Origin: Micromonospora saelicesensis
GTDB lineage: Bacteria > Actinomycetota > Actinomycetes > Mycobacteriales > Micromonosporaceae
Direction: 5' to 3'
DNA length: 64,000 bases
Assembly: GCF_900091575.1 (NCBI RefSeq)
Contig: NZ_FMCR01000001.1
Span: forward strand, 682,001 to 746,000
Shown here in pieces: positions 55,611 through 63,527 of the stretch; within the stretch, counting starts at the first letter, position 1, and the number at the start of each line of letters is the position of its first letter. Below the pieces are notes generated by a model. That model saw nothing but the letters and a program-made list of their open reading frames with translations. It made no database searches and was not told where the DNA came from. The translations under genes were made by a program, and so were the position numbers.

Positions 55611-55644
55611 GGACGACCCCGGCAGCGCGCGGCCGGGGTCGTCC
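55611..55644 (+). terminator. Terminator after the surface protein gene
   Basis: A perfect 13-bp stem (55611-55623 with 55632-55644, GGACGACCCCGGC) and an 8-nt loop begins 5 bp after the stop codon. Confidence 0.8.
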
Positions 55645-55886
55645 GCGCCACCCGGTTGGTGATCTGAATTACGGCGGGCGGGGCGTAACACCGCAAATGT
55701 GGGCGTTTCACGACCACTTCGGGTCCCAGTCGGCGGACCTCCGGGGATGGTTAGGGCTCCCTTAGACGTAGGCTCTCAGGTGAGGAACGACAGCGGCCGG
55801 ACCAGCCTGGGGCGGTGCGGTGAAGCGTTGCGTCAGGGAGGTTCCGTGGCCGGGCAAGCCCCGCAGTCGCGAACGAAGGTGGCACA

Positions 55887-57734
55887 GTGACCAAGCAGAT
55901 CCGTCAACTCGACCGGGTGGTCATCCGGTTCGCCGGTGACTCCGGCGACGGCATGCAGCTGACCGGTGACCGGTTCACCTCGGAGACGGCGCAGCTCGGC
56001 AACGACATCTCCACGCTGCCAAACTTCCCCGCCGAGATCCGGGCTCCTGCCGGCACCCTGCCCGGCGTGTCGAGCTTCCAGGTGCACTTCGCCGACTACG
56101 ACATCCTCACGCCGGGCGACGCGCCCAACGTGCTGGTGGCGATGAACCCGGCGGCGCTCAAGGCCAACCTGGCCGATCTGCCGCGCGGCGCGGACATCAT
56201 CGTCAACACCGACGAGTTCACCAAGCGCAACCTCGCCAAGGTCGGTTACCAGACCAGCCCGCTGGACGACGACTCGCTGGCCGGCTACGTCGTGCACCCG
56301 GTGGCGCTGACCTCGATGACGGTCGGCGCGCTCGCCGCCCACCAGGTGTCCAAGAAGGACGCCGAGCGGTCGAAGAACATGTTCGCGCTCGGCCTGCTCT
56401 CCTGGATGTACTCCCGGCCCTACGAGTCGACGCTGCGCTTCCTGGAGCGCAAGTTCGCGGCCCGTCCGGAGCTGGTCGCCGCGAACGTCGCCGCCTTCAA
56501 GGCCGGCTGGAACTTCGGCGAGACCACCGAGGACTTCGCGGTCCGCTACGAGGTCAAGCCGGCCAAGATGAAGCCGGGCACGTACCGCAACATCACCGGC
56601 AACGCGGCGCTCTCGCTGGGGCTGGTCGCCGCCGGGGTCCGCTCCGGGCTCCCGGTCTTCCTCGGCGCGTACCCGATCACGCCCGCGTCGGACATCCTGC
56701 ACGAGCTGAGCAAGCACAAGCGCTTCGGCGTTATCACAGTGCAGGCTGAGGACGAGATCGCCGCCGTCGGCGCCGCACTGGGTGCCTCCTACGGCGGGTC
56801 GCTCGGCGTGACCACCACCAGCGGCCCCGGCGTGGCGCTCAAGAGCGAGACGATCTCGCTCGCGGTGGCGCTGGAGCTGCCGCTGGTGATCGTGGACGTG
56901 CAGCGCGCCGGCCCGTCGACCGGCATGCCGACCAAGACCGAGCAGGCCGACCTCAACATGGCGCTCTACGGTCGGCACGGTGAGGCGCCGGTCGCGGTGA
57001 TCGCGCCCCGGTCACCGTCGGACTGCTTCTTCGCTGCGCTGGAGGCGGCCCGGATCGCGCTCACCTACCGCACCCCGGTGATCCTGCTGTCCGACAACTA
57101 CGTCGCCAACGGCTCCGAGCCGTGGCTGCTGCCGGACGTGGAGTCGCTGCCCGACCTGCGGGTCGAGTTCGCCACCAAGCCCAACGGCGACGACGGCACC
57201 ACCTTCCTGCCCTACCTGCGTGACCCGGAGACCCTGGCCCGGCCGTGGGCGATCCCCGGCACGGCGGGCCTGGAGCACCGGATCGGCGGTCTGGAGAAGG
57301 CCGACAAGACCGGGGACATCTCCTACGACCCGGCCAACCACGACTTCATGGTGCGCACCCGGGCCGCCCGCATCGAGACCATCCCGGTGCCGGACATCGA
57401 GGTGGAGGACCCGGACGGCGACGCCCGGGTGCTGGTCCTCGGCTGGGGCTCGACGTACGGGCCGATCGGCGCGGCGTGCCGCGGTGTCCGCCAGCGTGGC
57501 CTCTCCATCGCCCAGGCGCACCTGCGGCACCTGGCACCGATGCCTGCGAACCTCGGTGAGGTGCTCCGCTCGTACGACAAGGTGGTCATCCCGGAGATGA
57601 ACCTGGGCCAGTTGGCCCACGTCATCCGGGCCCGCTACCTGGTCGACGCGATCAGCTACAACCAGGTCCGCGGCCTTCCGTTCACGGCCGCCGAGCTGGA
57701 GACGACGCTGGAAGAGGTGCTGAAGAATGTCTGA
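55887..57734 (+). CDS. korA: 2-oxoacid:ferredoxin oxidoreductase alpha subunit
   Basis: 615 residues from GTG 55887 with GAAGG 8 nt upstream. The gamma domain comes first (about 10-195, VVIRFAGDSGDGMQLTGDRF), then the alpha/TPP Pyr domain (GNAALSLGLVAAGVRSGL, AYPITPASDILHELSK, TTSGPGVALKSETISLAVA and QRAGPSTGMPTKTEQADL) and the C-terminal domain II. This fused gamma-alpha type is usual for actinobacterial 2-oxoglutarate:ferredoxin oxidoreductase (KorA), which makes succinyl-CoA, CO2 and reduced ferredoxin. Overlaps korB by 8 bp. Neighbouring orphan nuoA may link it to quinone reduction. Confidence 0.95.
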   Translation: MTKQIRQLDRVVIRFAGDSGDGMQLTGDRFTSETAQLGNDISTLPNFPAEIRAPAGTLPGVSSFQVHFADYDILTPGDAPNVLVAMNPAALKANLADLPRGADIIVNTDEFTKRNLAKVGYQTSPLDDDSLAGYVVHPVALTSMTVGALAAHQVSKKDAERSKNMFALGLLSWMYSRPYESTLRFLERKFAARPELVAANVAAFKAGWNFGETTEDFAVRYEVKPAKMKPGTYRNITGNAALSLGLVAAGVRSGLPVFLGAYPITPASDILHELSKHKRFGVITVQAEDEIAAVGAALGASYGGSLGVTTTSGPGVALKSETISLAVALELPLVIVDVQRAGPSTGMPTKTEQADLNMALYGRHGEAPVAVIAPRSPSDCFFAALEAARIALTYRTPVILLSDNYVANGSEPWLLPDVESLPDLRVEFATKPNGDDGTTFLPYLRDPETLARPWAIPGTAGLEHRIGGLEKADKTGDISYDPANHDFMVRTRAARIETIPVPDIEVEDPDGDARVLVLGWGSTYGPIGAACRGVRQRGLSIAQAHLRHLAPMPANLGEVLRSYDKVVIPEMNLGQLAHVIRARYLVDAISYNQVRGLPFTAAELETTLEEVLKNV

Positions 57735-58761
57735 GCCCGTCGCCGTCAAGCTCACCGCGAAGGACTTCAAGTCCGACCAGGAGGTGCGCTGGTGCCCCGG
57801 CTGCGGTGACTACGCGATCCTGGCAGCCATCCAGCAGTTCATGCCGGAGCTGAACATCCCCCGGGAGCGCACCGTCTTCGTCTCCGGGATCGGCTGCTCG
57901 TCCCGCTTCCCGTACTACATGAACACGTACGGGATGCACTCGATCCACGGTCGGGCCCCGGCGATCGCGACCGGCCTGTCGGTGTCCCGGCCGGACCTGT
58001 CGGTCTGGGTGGTCACCGGCGACGGCGACGCGCTCTCCATCGGTGGCAACCACCTGATCCACGCGCTGCGGCGCAACGTCAACCTCAAGATCCTGCTGTT
58101 CAACAACCGGATCTACGGTCTGACCAAGGGCCAGTATTCTCCGACGTCCGAGGTCGGCAAGATCACCAAGTCGACACCGGCCGGCTCGGCGGACGCCCCG
58201 TTCAACCCGCTCTCGCTCGCCCTCGGGGCGGAGGCCAGCTTCGTGGGCCGCACCATCGACTCCGACCGCAAGCACCTCCAGTCGGTGCTTCGGGCCGCCG
58301 CAGAGCACGAGGGTTCGGCCTTCGTGGAGATCTACCAGAACTGCAACATCTTCAACGATGGGGCGTTCGAGCAGCTCAAGGACCCGTCCACCCGGGACAA
58401 CTACCTGATCCGCCTGGAGCACGGCCAGCCGATCACCTTCGGAGCCGACGGGCAGTTCTGCGTGGTGCACCCGCCGGGCGGCTTCGGCCTGGAGGTCCGG
58501 GACACCAACTCGGTCCGCCCGGAGGAGATCGTCGTGCACGACGCGACGGTGACCGACCCTGCTTACGCCTTCGCGCTGTCCCGGCTGCCCGGCCTGGACC
58601 TGCGCAACACGCCGATCGGGGTGTTCCGCTCGGTGGACCGACCGTCCTACGACAGCGTGGTGCAGGCTCAGCTCGCGGCCGCCAAGGCAAAGGTCACCGA
58701 GACCCCCGAGCAGCAGCTCGCCGGCCTGCTGGGCAGCGGCGACACCTGGACGATCATCTGA
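57727..58761 (+). CDS. korB: 2-oxoacid:ferredoxin oxidoreductase beta subunit
   Basis: 344 residues. TPP- and cluster-binding subunit: RWCPGCGDYAILAAIQQFM (CxxC of the Fe-S cluster), VSGIGCSSRFPYYMNTYG (third Cys), and the TPP motif VVTGDGDALSIGGNHLIHAL with NVNLKILLFNNRIYGLTKGQ. A later Cys (IYQNCNIFNDGAF) is the fourth cluster ligand. It works with KorA as an alpha2-beta2 enzyme. No ferredoxin gene is adjacent. A strong terminator follows, so korAB form a two-gene unit. Confidence 0.96.
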   Translation: MSEPVAVKLTAKDFKSDQEVRWCPGCGDYAILAAIQQFMPELNIPRERTVFVSGIGCSSRFPYYMNTYGMHSIHGRAPAIATGLSVSRPDLSVWVVTGDGDALSIGGNHLIHALRRNVNLKILLFNNRIYGLTKGQYSPTSEVGKITKSTPAGSADAPFNPLSLALGAEASFVGRTIDSDRKHLQSVLRAAAEHEGSAFVEIYQNCNIFNDGAFEQLKDPSTRDNYLIRLEHGQPITFGADGQFCVVHPPGGFGLEVRDTNSVRPEEIVVHDATVTDPAYAFALSRLPGLDLRNTPIGVFRSVDRPSYDSVVQAQLAAAKAKVTETPEQQLAGLLGSGDTWTII

Positions 58762-58782
58762 CGCTCGGAACTGAAAGGGACA

Positions 58783-58810
58783 GGGCCCGCAACCGTTAGG
58801 TTGCGGGCCC
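58783..58810 (+). terminator. Terminator after korAB
   Basis: GGGCCCGCAACC (58783-58794), loop GTTA, GGTTGCGGGCCC (58799-58810), then TTCCCGTT: 12-bp perfect stem with a pyrimidine tail. Confidence 0.88.
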
Positions 58811-58837
58811 TTCCCGTTACTGCTGTGAACAGCCTGA

Positions 58838-60655
58838 TCAGAAGACCAGGTTGAAGGCACCCCAGCCGGTGCCGATGACCGCGCCGCTCGAGTCGATCCA
58901 CTGGCCGTAGCCGTTGGTCGTGTAGAGCCGCATCCGGCCACTGCCGTCAACGCCGAGCATGTCCATCATGTTGTCGCCGCTCCAGTCGCCCGGAACCATG
59001 ATGTTCTTGAAGCCACCCCAGCCGCTACCGATCTTGGTACCGAGCGGGTTGGTCCAGCCGCCCTTGCTGTCGGACTGGTACATCTTCAGGTCGCCGGTCG
59101 AGGTACGACCGATCAGCACCTCACGCCCGTCGCCCTTCCAGGCCCCAGGGGTGAGGAACAGGTTGAAACCGTTCCAGCCGGTGCCGATCTTGGTGCCGAG
59201 GGGGTTCTCCCAGCCGCCCGCACCATTGCTGGTGTAGCGGACCAGGTCGCCGTTGGACTTGCGCACCAGCAGGCTCGGCCGGTTGTTGCCCAGCCAGTTG
59301 TTCGTCACCATGAGCGCGGTGAAGCCCTGCCATCCGGTGCCGATCTTCTTCGCGCCACCGACGAAGTTGCCCTTGCCATCGGTGTTGTAGATGAACAGCT
59401 CACCGTTGGGCTTCATCGCCATGATGGACGGCTTCTTGTCGCCGTTCCAGTTGTAGACGCGGAACACGCGGCTGTAGATGCCCCAGCCCGCGCCGATCTG
59501 CTGGCTACCGTAGAAGCCGCCGTACCCGTCGTTCGAGAAGCCACTGCCGTAGAACAACCCCAGGTTGCCGGCGCCGTCACGGGCGAGCAGGTCGGTGTGA
59601 CCATCGCCGGTCCAGTCCGCGTTGACCAGCGGCGGACGGGTCAGGTCCGCCTTGATGGAGTTGTTGTAGTAGCTCAACCGCTCGTAGTAGCCGGGCGACG
59701 AGCCACACGGCTGGAAGCCCCAGTCGGTGATGCCGACCTGGACCCCCTTCACGAGCAGCGGACCGCCCGAGTCACCCCCGCAGGTGTCGCTGCTCGGCGT
59801 GGCCTCGGTGCCCGAGCCAGCGCAGATCATGCGGTCGGCGAGGTAGAGCCCGGGGGCGTCGGGGACGTTGCAGTCCGCATCGGACCGCATCGGAACAGTC
59901 GCCTTGCGCAGCCGACTGTCCGGCTCCAGCTCGTCGGACGTGGTGACGCCGTAGCCCGCGATCTGGGCCTGCGTGCCAGCCACGTACGGAGTCTGGTCAC
60001 CCTGGGCGCTCAACGGCACCGCGGTGTACGCGCTGGGCAGGTTCTGCTTCAGCGTGAGGACCGAGACGTCGTCGACGATCGGCGCGTTGGGGTCTTCGTA
60101 CTGCTGGGCGATGTTCCAGCCCGGGTGGGTCCAGGTCGAACCGACCTCGGCGACGAACCCGCTGCCACCGACGAGCTGGCCTTCGCTGTCGACCAGCCGG
60201 TCGTTGCCGGCGATGACCCGAGTGGTGCCGGGCCCGTCGGCGGTGCAGTGGGCGGCCGTCAGCACCTTGTTACGGGCGATGATGGTGCCGGTGCACCAGT
60301 ACCAGTAGAAGTCCGGGCCGTCCTGGAAGGTGGTGACGATACCCACGATGTACGGAAACTCGGAGGCGCTCGCCAGGGTCCCTTGGAAGACCTTGGGAGA
60401 GGCACCCGTACCGGACTGGAAGGTCCGACCCTGGGCGCCCGGCTTGGGAAGCGTGAGCTTCCCCTTGTGCAGGTTCGGCAGCTTGCTCAACCGGTCCGGT
60501 CGCGAGCTGCTCGCCACGTCGTACGCGCCGCCGGCTGGGGCGGCGTTAGCACTGGTCGTGGGTGCCACGGCCGCCACGCCCGTGAGAGCGAGGCCCGCCA
60601 CGACGCCGGCATACCACCGCCGTCGGGCTCCTGCGGATGTTGCCACTTCAGCCAC
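58838..60655 (-). CDS. Secreted trypsin-like serine protease with C-terminal FG-GAP/tachylectin-like repeats
   Basis: 605 residues. Signal peptide (AGVVAGLALTGVAAVAP...ANA) and a pro-segment precede a chymotrypsin-family domain (about 95-335): LTAAHC, DDVSVLTLKQN and CGGDSGGPLL give the His-Asp-Ser triad, with Cys pairs typical of trypsins. Residues about 345-605 hold five or so repeats of about 50 residues with the pattern IGxGWxxF...GDW(S/T)GDxxxDLL...GxLxxY, as in VCBS/FG-GAP or tachylectin-like propellers, which bind ligands or sugars. Likely an extracellular protease targeted to polymer or cell surface. Confidence 0.93.
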   Translation of the reverse strand: MAEVATSAGARRRWYAGVVAGLALTGVAAVAPTTSANAAPAGGAYDVASSSRPDRLSKLPNLHKGKLTLPKPGAQGRTFQSGTGASPKVFQGTLASASEFPYIVGIVTTFQDGPDFYWYWCTGTIIARNKVLTAAHCTADGPGTTRVIAGNDRLVDSEGQLVGGSGFVAEVGSTWTHPGWNIAQQYEDPNAPIVDDVSVLTLKQNLPSAYTAVPLSAQGDQTPYVAGTQAQIAGYGVTTSDELEPDSRLRKATVPMRSDADCNVPDAPGLYLADRMICAGSGTEATPSSDTCGGDSGGPLLVKGVQVGITDWGFQPCGSSPGYYERLSYYNNSIKADLTRPPLVNADWTGDGHTDLLARDGAGNLGLFYGSGFSNDGYGGFYGSQQIGAGWGIYSRVFRVYNWNGDKKPSIMAMKPNGELFIYNTDGKGNFVGGAKKIGTGWQGFTALMVTNNWLGNNRPSLLVRKSNGDLVRYTSNGAGGWENPLGTKIGTGWNGFNLFLTPGAWKGDGREVLIGRTSTGDLKMYQSDSKGGWTNPLGTKIGSGWGGFKNIMVPGDWSGDNMMDMLGVDGSGRMRLYTTNGYGQWIDSSGAVIGTGWGAFNLVF

Positions 60656-61068
60656 TGATTGCTTCCCGTCGTTCGATTAACGAGGCACTCGGAACTGCCC
60701 GGGATGACCTGCGTGGGACGCGACGGGTTGAACGACAAACCACATCAGGGCGAGTCCGCCCGAAATTGAAGATTTCCCCGTCGTGCCTGCGCCAACGACG
60801 CTGCACCGGCAAGTCCCGGCAGCGACACCCATTGACAGCTCTAAGCCGAGACACCGTAGCAAGGGTTCGATCGGGAAGCTGCCCTGCAACGACCTTTTTT
60901 CATGATCCGCAACCGGACCGCGATGAAGCGATGGGGTCAGCGCAGCCGCGCCTCATCCGGACGGTTGCGGCGTCAAGCCGCCTGGTGTTCAGAAACTGGA
61001 TGTCCCGCCCCCGGGGGATGGCCGTTCCGCTGTGGATCGGCCACCCCCGGACGGCGAGAAAAAAGCAG
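60656..61068. other. Intergenic region between protease and azoR
   Basis: 413 bp with no supported gene. It must hold the promoter of the leftward protease gene and the terminator of the leftward azoR gene. An imperfect hairpin at 61011-61050 (CCGGGGG-AT-GGCCG with CGGCC-A-CCCCCGG) lies about 20 bp after the azoR stop. The 60690-60900 part is somewhat poorer in GC than the flanks, with a TTTTTT run at 60894; no known RNA or operator was recognised. Confidence 0.4.
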
Positions 61069-61713
61069 TCAGCGGGCGGCGCCGGCTGGCACCCAGAGGT
61101 TGTCGATCTCCTTCTCGGCCGCCGCGAGACTCGCCTCGTGCAGCGGGATCAGCTCGGCCATCGCCGGCACCGACGGTGCCAGGGTCAGCTCGGCGCTGAT
61201 GAAGCGCGGCTGCATACCGGTCATCGACAGGCCGTGCGGCAGCCACGGCTCGGCGTGGTCCCAGCCGTAGCGAGGGGTGCCCTCGCCGTAGCCACCGCCC
61301 CGGGTGGCCAGCACCACGAACTCGCGCCCGCCGAGCAGGCCCTCCTGCGTCGTCGGGTCGTACGCCAGTCCGGGAACGATCAGATGGTCCACCCAGGACT
61401 TGACGCTGCTGGGCGCGCCGAAGTTGTAGAGCGGCAGGCCGAGCAGCACCACGTCGGCCTGCTTCACCTCGTCGACGAGCCGCTCGCTGAGCTGCCAGGA
61501 CTCGCGCTGGGCCGGCGTGTGCTGGTCCGGAGGGGTCATTCGCGCCAGCCCACCCTCCGCGTCCAGGTGCGGCAGCGGCTCGGCGCCCAGGTCCCGGTAG
61601 GCCACGGTGCCGTCCGGGTGGGCCGCACGCCATGCGTCGACCGCGCGGGCGGTGAGCCGCCGGCTGACCGACCAGTCACCGCGGATGCTCGAGTCAATAT
61701 GCAGTAGATGCAT
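61069..61713 (-). CDS. azoR: FMN-dependent NADH-azoreductase
   Basis: 214 residues from ATG 61713 (AGGAGGA overlaps just upstream; 61716 is an alternative). Flavodoxin-like fold: HLLHIDSSIRGDWSVSRRL (FMN phosphate loop), ADVVLLGLPLYNFGAPSSVK (the NFGAPSxLK signature), SWVDHLIVPG and FVVLATRGGGYGEGTPR. AzoR reduces azo dyes and quinones by two electrons with NADH, protecting against quinone stress. It is divergent from a MarR-family gene, the usual pairing for thiol- or quinone-responsive control. Confidence 0.94.
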   Translation of the reverse strand: MHLLHIDSSIRGDWSVSRRLTARAVDAWRAAHPDGTVAYRDLGAEPLPHLDAEGGLARMTPPDQHTPAQRESWQLSERLVDEVKQADVVLLGLPLYNFGAPSSVKSWVDHLIVPGLAYDPTTQEGLLGGREFVVLATRGGGYGEGTPRYGWDHAEPWLPHGLSMTGMQPRFISAELTLAPSVPAMAELIPLHEASLAAAEKEIDNLWVPAGAAR

Positions 61714-61748
61714 CATTCCTCCTTCAGGGATCATTCGTGAAGCACCAA

Positions 61749-61758
61749 CTATTTATAG
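61749..61758. promoter_or_regulatory. AT-rich palindrome in azoR-marR divergent promoter
   Basis: CTAT-TT-ATAG (around 61749-61758) is the only AT-rich symmetric site in the 82-bp region shared by azoR and the MarR gene, and is a candidate MarR operator. Confidence 0.4.
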
Positions 61759-61782
61759 CAGGCCGATGTTCCGCTGAGTCGG

Positions 61783-61788
61783 TAGACT
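61783..61788 (+). promoter_or_regulatory. Leaderless-type -10 box (TAGACT) for the MarR gene
   Basis: TAGACT ends 7 nt before the ATG at 61796, with no ribosome site. Confidence 0.5.
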
Positions 61789-61795
61789 GGGTCAC

Positions 61796-62275
61796 ATGTC
61801 CGCGCAGCCGCTCGACTCCTCCGAGCACCGCTCGGGCGCACTCCTGGACCATCTGGCCCGGCGGATGCGGCTGCGGTCGGAGTCGGTGCTGGCGCCGCTG
61901 GGGCTACGCCCCCGGCATCTGGTCGCGCTCACAGTGCTGCGTGCGGGCGGCGGCACCGGGCAACAGGCGCTCGCCACCATCCTGGAAATGGACAGCACCA
62001 ACATCGTCGGGCTGCTCAACGACCTGGAGGCGAAGCAGCTGATCGAGCGTCGGCGCTCACCCGAGGATCGCCGCCGACACGTCGTCGAACTCACCGACAA
62101 TGGGGCGAAACGCCTCAGTGAGGCCGAATGCGCCCTGGCCACCGCCGAGGACGAGGTGCTGGGCGCACTGGATCCCGCCGAGCGGGAGACGCTCTACAAA
62201 CTGCTCAGCCGGGCCTCCACCGGCACGGCGGTCAACTGCACCGAGGCGATCTGCGTCGCCGACGACGCCTGCTGA
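61796..62275 (+). CDS. MarR-family transcriptional regulator with C-terminal cysteines
   Basis: 159 residues. MarR winged helix: LLDHLARRMRLRSESVLAPL, then LATILEMDSTNIVGLLNDLEAKQ, and the wing LIERRRSPEDRRRHVVELT. The last 15 residues carry three Cys (NCTEAICVADDAC) in addition to one near residue 118, which suggests a thiol switch like the quinone sensors YodB or QsrR. It is divergent from azoR and probably represses it, sensing quinones or diamide-like agents. Sensing mode is inference. Confidence 0.92.
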   Translation: MSAQPLDSSEHRSGALLDHLARRMRLRSESVLAPLGLRPRHLVALTVLRAGGGTGQQALATILEMDSTNIVGLLNDLEAKQLIERRRSPEDRRRHVVELTDNGAKRLSEAECALATAEDEVLGALDPAERETLYKLLSRASTGTAVNCTEAICVADDAC

Positions 62276-62347
62276 CGCCGCCTCACCACAGCGGCGGCAG
62301 CGGCGGCGGCATGCCAGCGGTCACATCAGCCGGCAGCGGTAGGACGG

Positions 62348-63361
62348 TCAGGCGGTGGTGGCCGACTGGGGTCGGTCGTCGCGTACGTGCACCAGCATGT
62401 CACCGGTCTCGATCACCGCGCCGGCCCGGTCGGCAAGGGTGACCACCTTGCCCCGCCGCACCAGGGCGATCACCAACGACTCCAGCTCGCGCGGCGAGCG
62501 ACCCACCTCGTCCCGCTCGGCGGAACGCATCGCCAGCGCCATGCCCTGGCCGGGGGTGAGCAGGTCCTCCACCACGTCGATCAGCGGCGGCGCCGAGGTG
62601 GACAGGCCGAGCAGCCGGCCCGCCGTGGCCGAGGAGACGATCACATGGTGCGCGCCACTCTGCTTGAGCAGCGGGGCGTTCTCCGCCTCCCGGGCCGCCG
62701 CGATGATGCGGACCTGCCCAGCGGTGAGCTGCCGTACCGTCAGCGCGACCAGCACCGACGCGTCGTCACTGTCGGTCGCGATGATCACGGCCTTCGCGCT
62801 CTTGACGTGCGCCTCGTTCAGCACTGACGAACGGGTCGCCGAGCCCTCGATCGCCACCAGCCCAGCGGAGGTGGCCTGGCGCAGGGCGGCGGCACTGCGC
62901 TCCACCACCACGATCCGTGAGCGGTCCAGACCGTTCTCCATCAGGGCGGAGACAGCGCTGCGCCCCTTGGTGCCGTAGCCGCAGATGATGACGTGGTCCT
63001 TCACGGCTCTCCTCCACCGCGACAGGCGACGGCCGGTCCGGTACTGCTCGGTCAGAACTTCCAGGGTGGTGCCGACCAGGATGATAAGGAAGATCACTCG
63101 GGCCGGGGTGATGAAGAGGACGTTGACCAGCCGGGCCGACGGCGCGGCCGGGGTGATGTCCCCGTAGCCGGTGGTCGAGAGCGACACGACCGCGTAGTAG
63201 AAGCAGTCGAGGAGGGTGAGGCCGTCCTCGTTGACATCGCGGTAGCCGTCCCGGCCCAGGTAGACCGCGGCGACCACGGCGAAGACCAGGCCCAGGGCGG
63301 CGGCGAGCCGAAGGCTCAGCGCGCTCAGTGGGCCCCGGCGCTGTGCGGGAAAATGGATCAC
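62348..63361 (-). CDS. Potassium channel with RCK (TrkA-N/TrkA-C) domains
   Basis: 337 residues from GTG 63361. Two membrane helices (LRLAAALGLVFAVVAAVYLG and FITPARVIFLIILVGTTLEVL) surround the pore with the selectivity filter VVSLSTTGYGDITP. A RCK domain follows (HVIICGYGTKGRSAVSALME Rossmann loop, RIVVVERSA, ATRSSVLNEAHVKSAKAVII), then a TrkA-C domain (about 260-330). This is the MthK-like 2TM-RCK layout, a ligand-gated potassium channel opened by Ca2+ or nucleotides in relatives. Confidence 0.94.
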   Translation of the reverse strand: MIHFPAQRRGPLSALSLRLAAALGLVFAVVAAVYLGRDGYRDVNEDGLTLLDCFYYAVVSLSTTGYGDITPAAPSARLVNVLFITPARVIFLIILVGTTLEVLTEQYRTGRRLSRWRRAVKDHVIICGYGTKGRSAVSALMENGLDRSRIVVVERSAAALRQATSAGLVAIEGSATRSSVLNEAHVKSAKAVIIATDSDDASVLVALTVRQLTAGQVRIIAAAREAENAPLLKQSGAHHVIVSSATAGRLLGLSTSAPPLIDVVEDLLTPGQGMALAMRSAERDEVGRSPRELESLVIALVRRGKVVTLADRAGAVIETGDMLVHVRDDRPQSATTA

Positions 63362-63527
63362 CGTCGAACCTGCTCCCCCGCCGTCGCCTGCACGCCCACA
63401 ACATAGCGGGTACACCGTCGACCGCACGCCCGGGTTGCGGCGGACAACCGTCGGCGCACCCGCACCCGACTACCGGATGACAACGACGAACCGGTGCAGG
63501 CCGGCAGACGGAGGGGGCGCGACCCTC

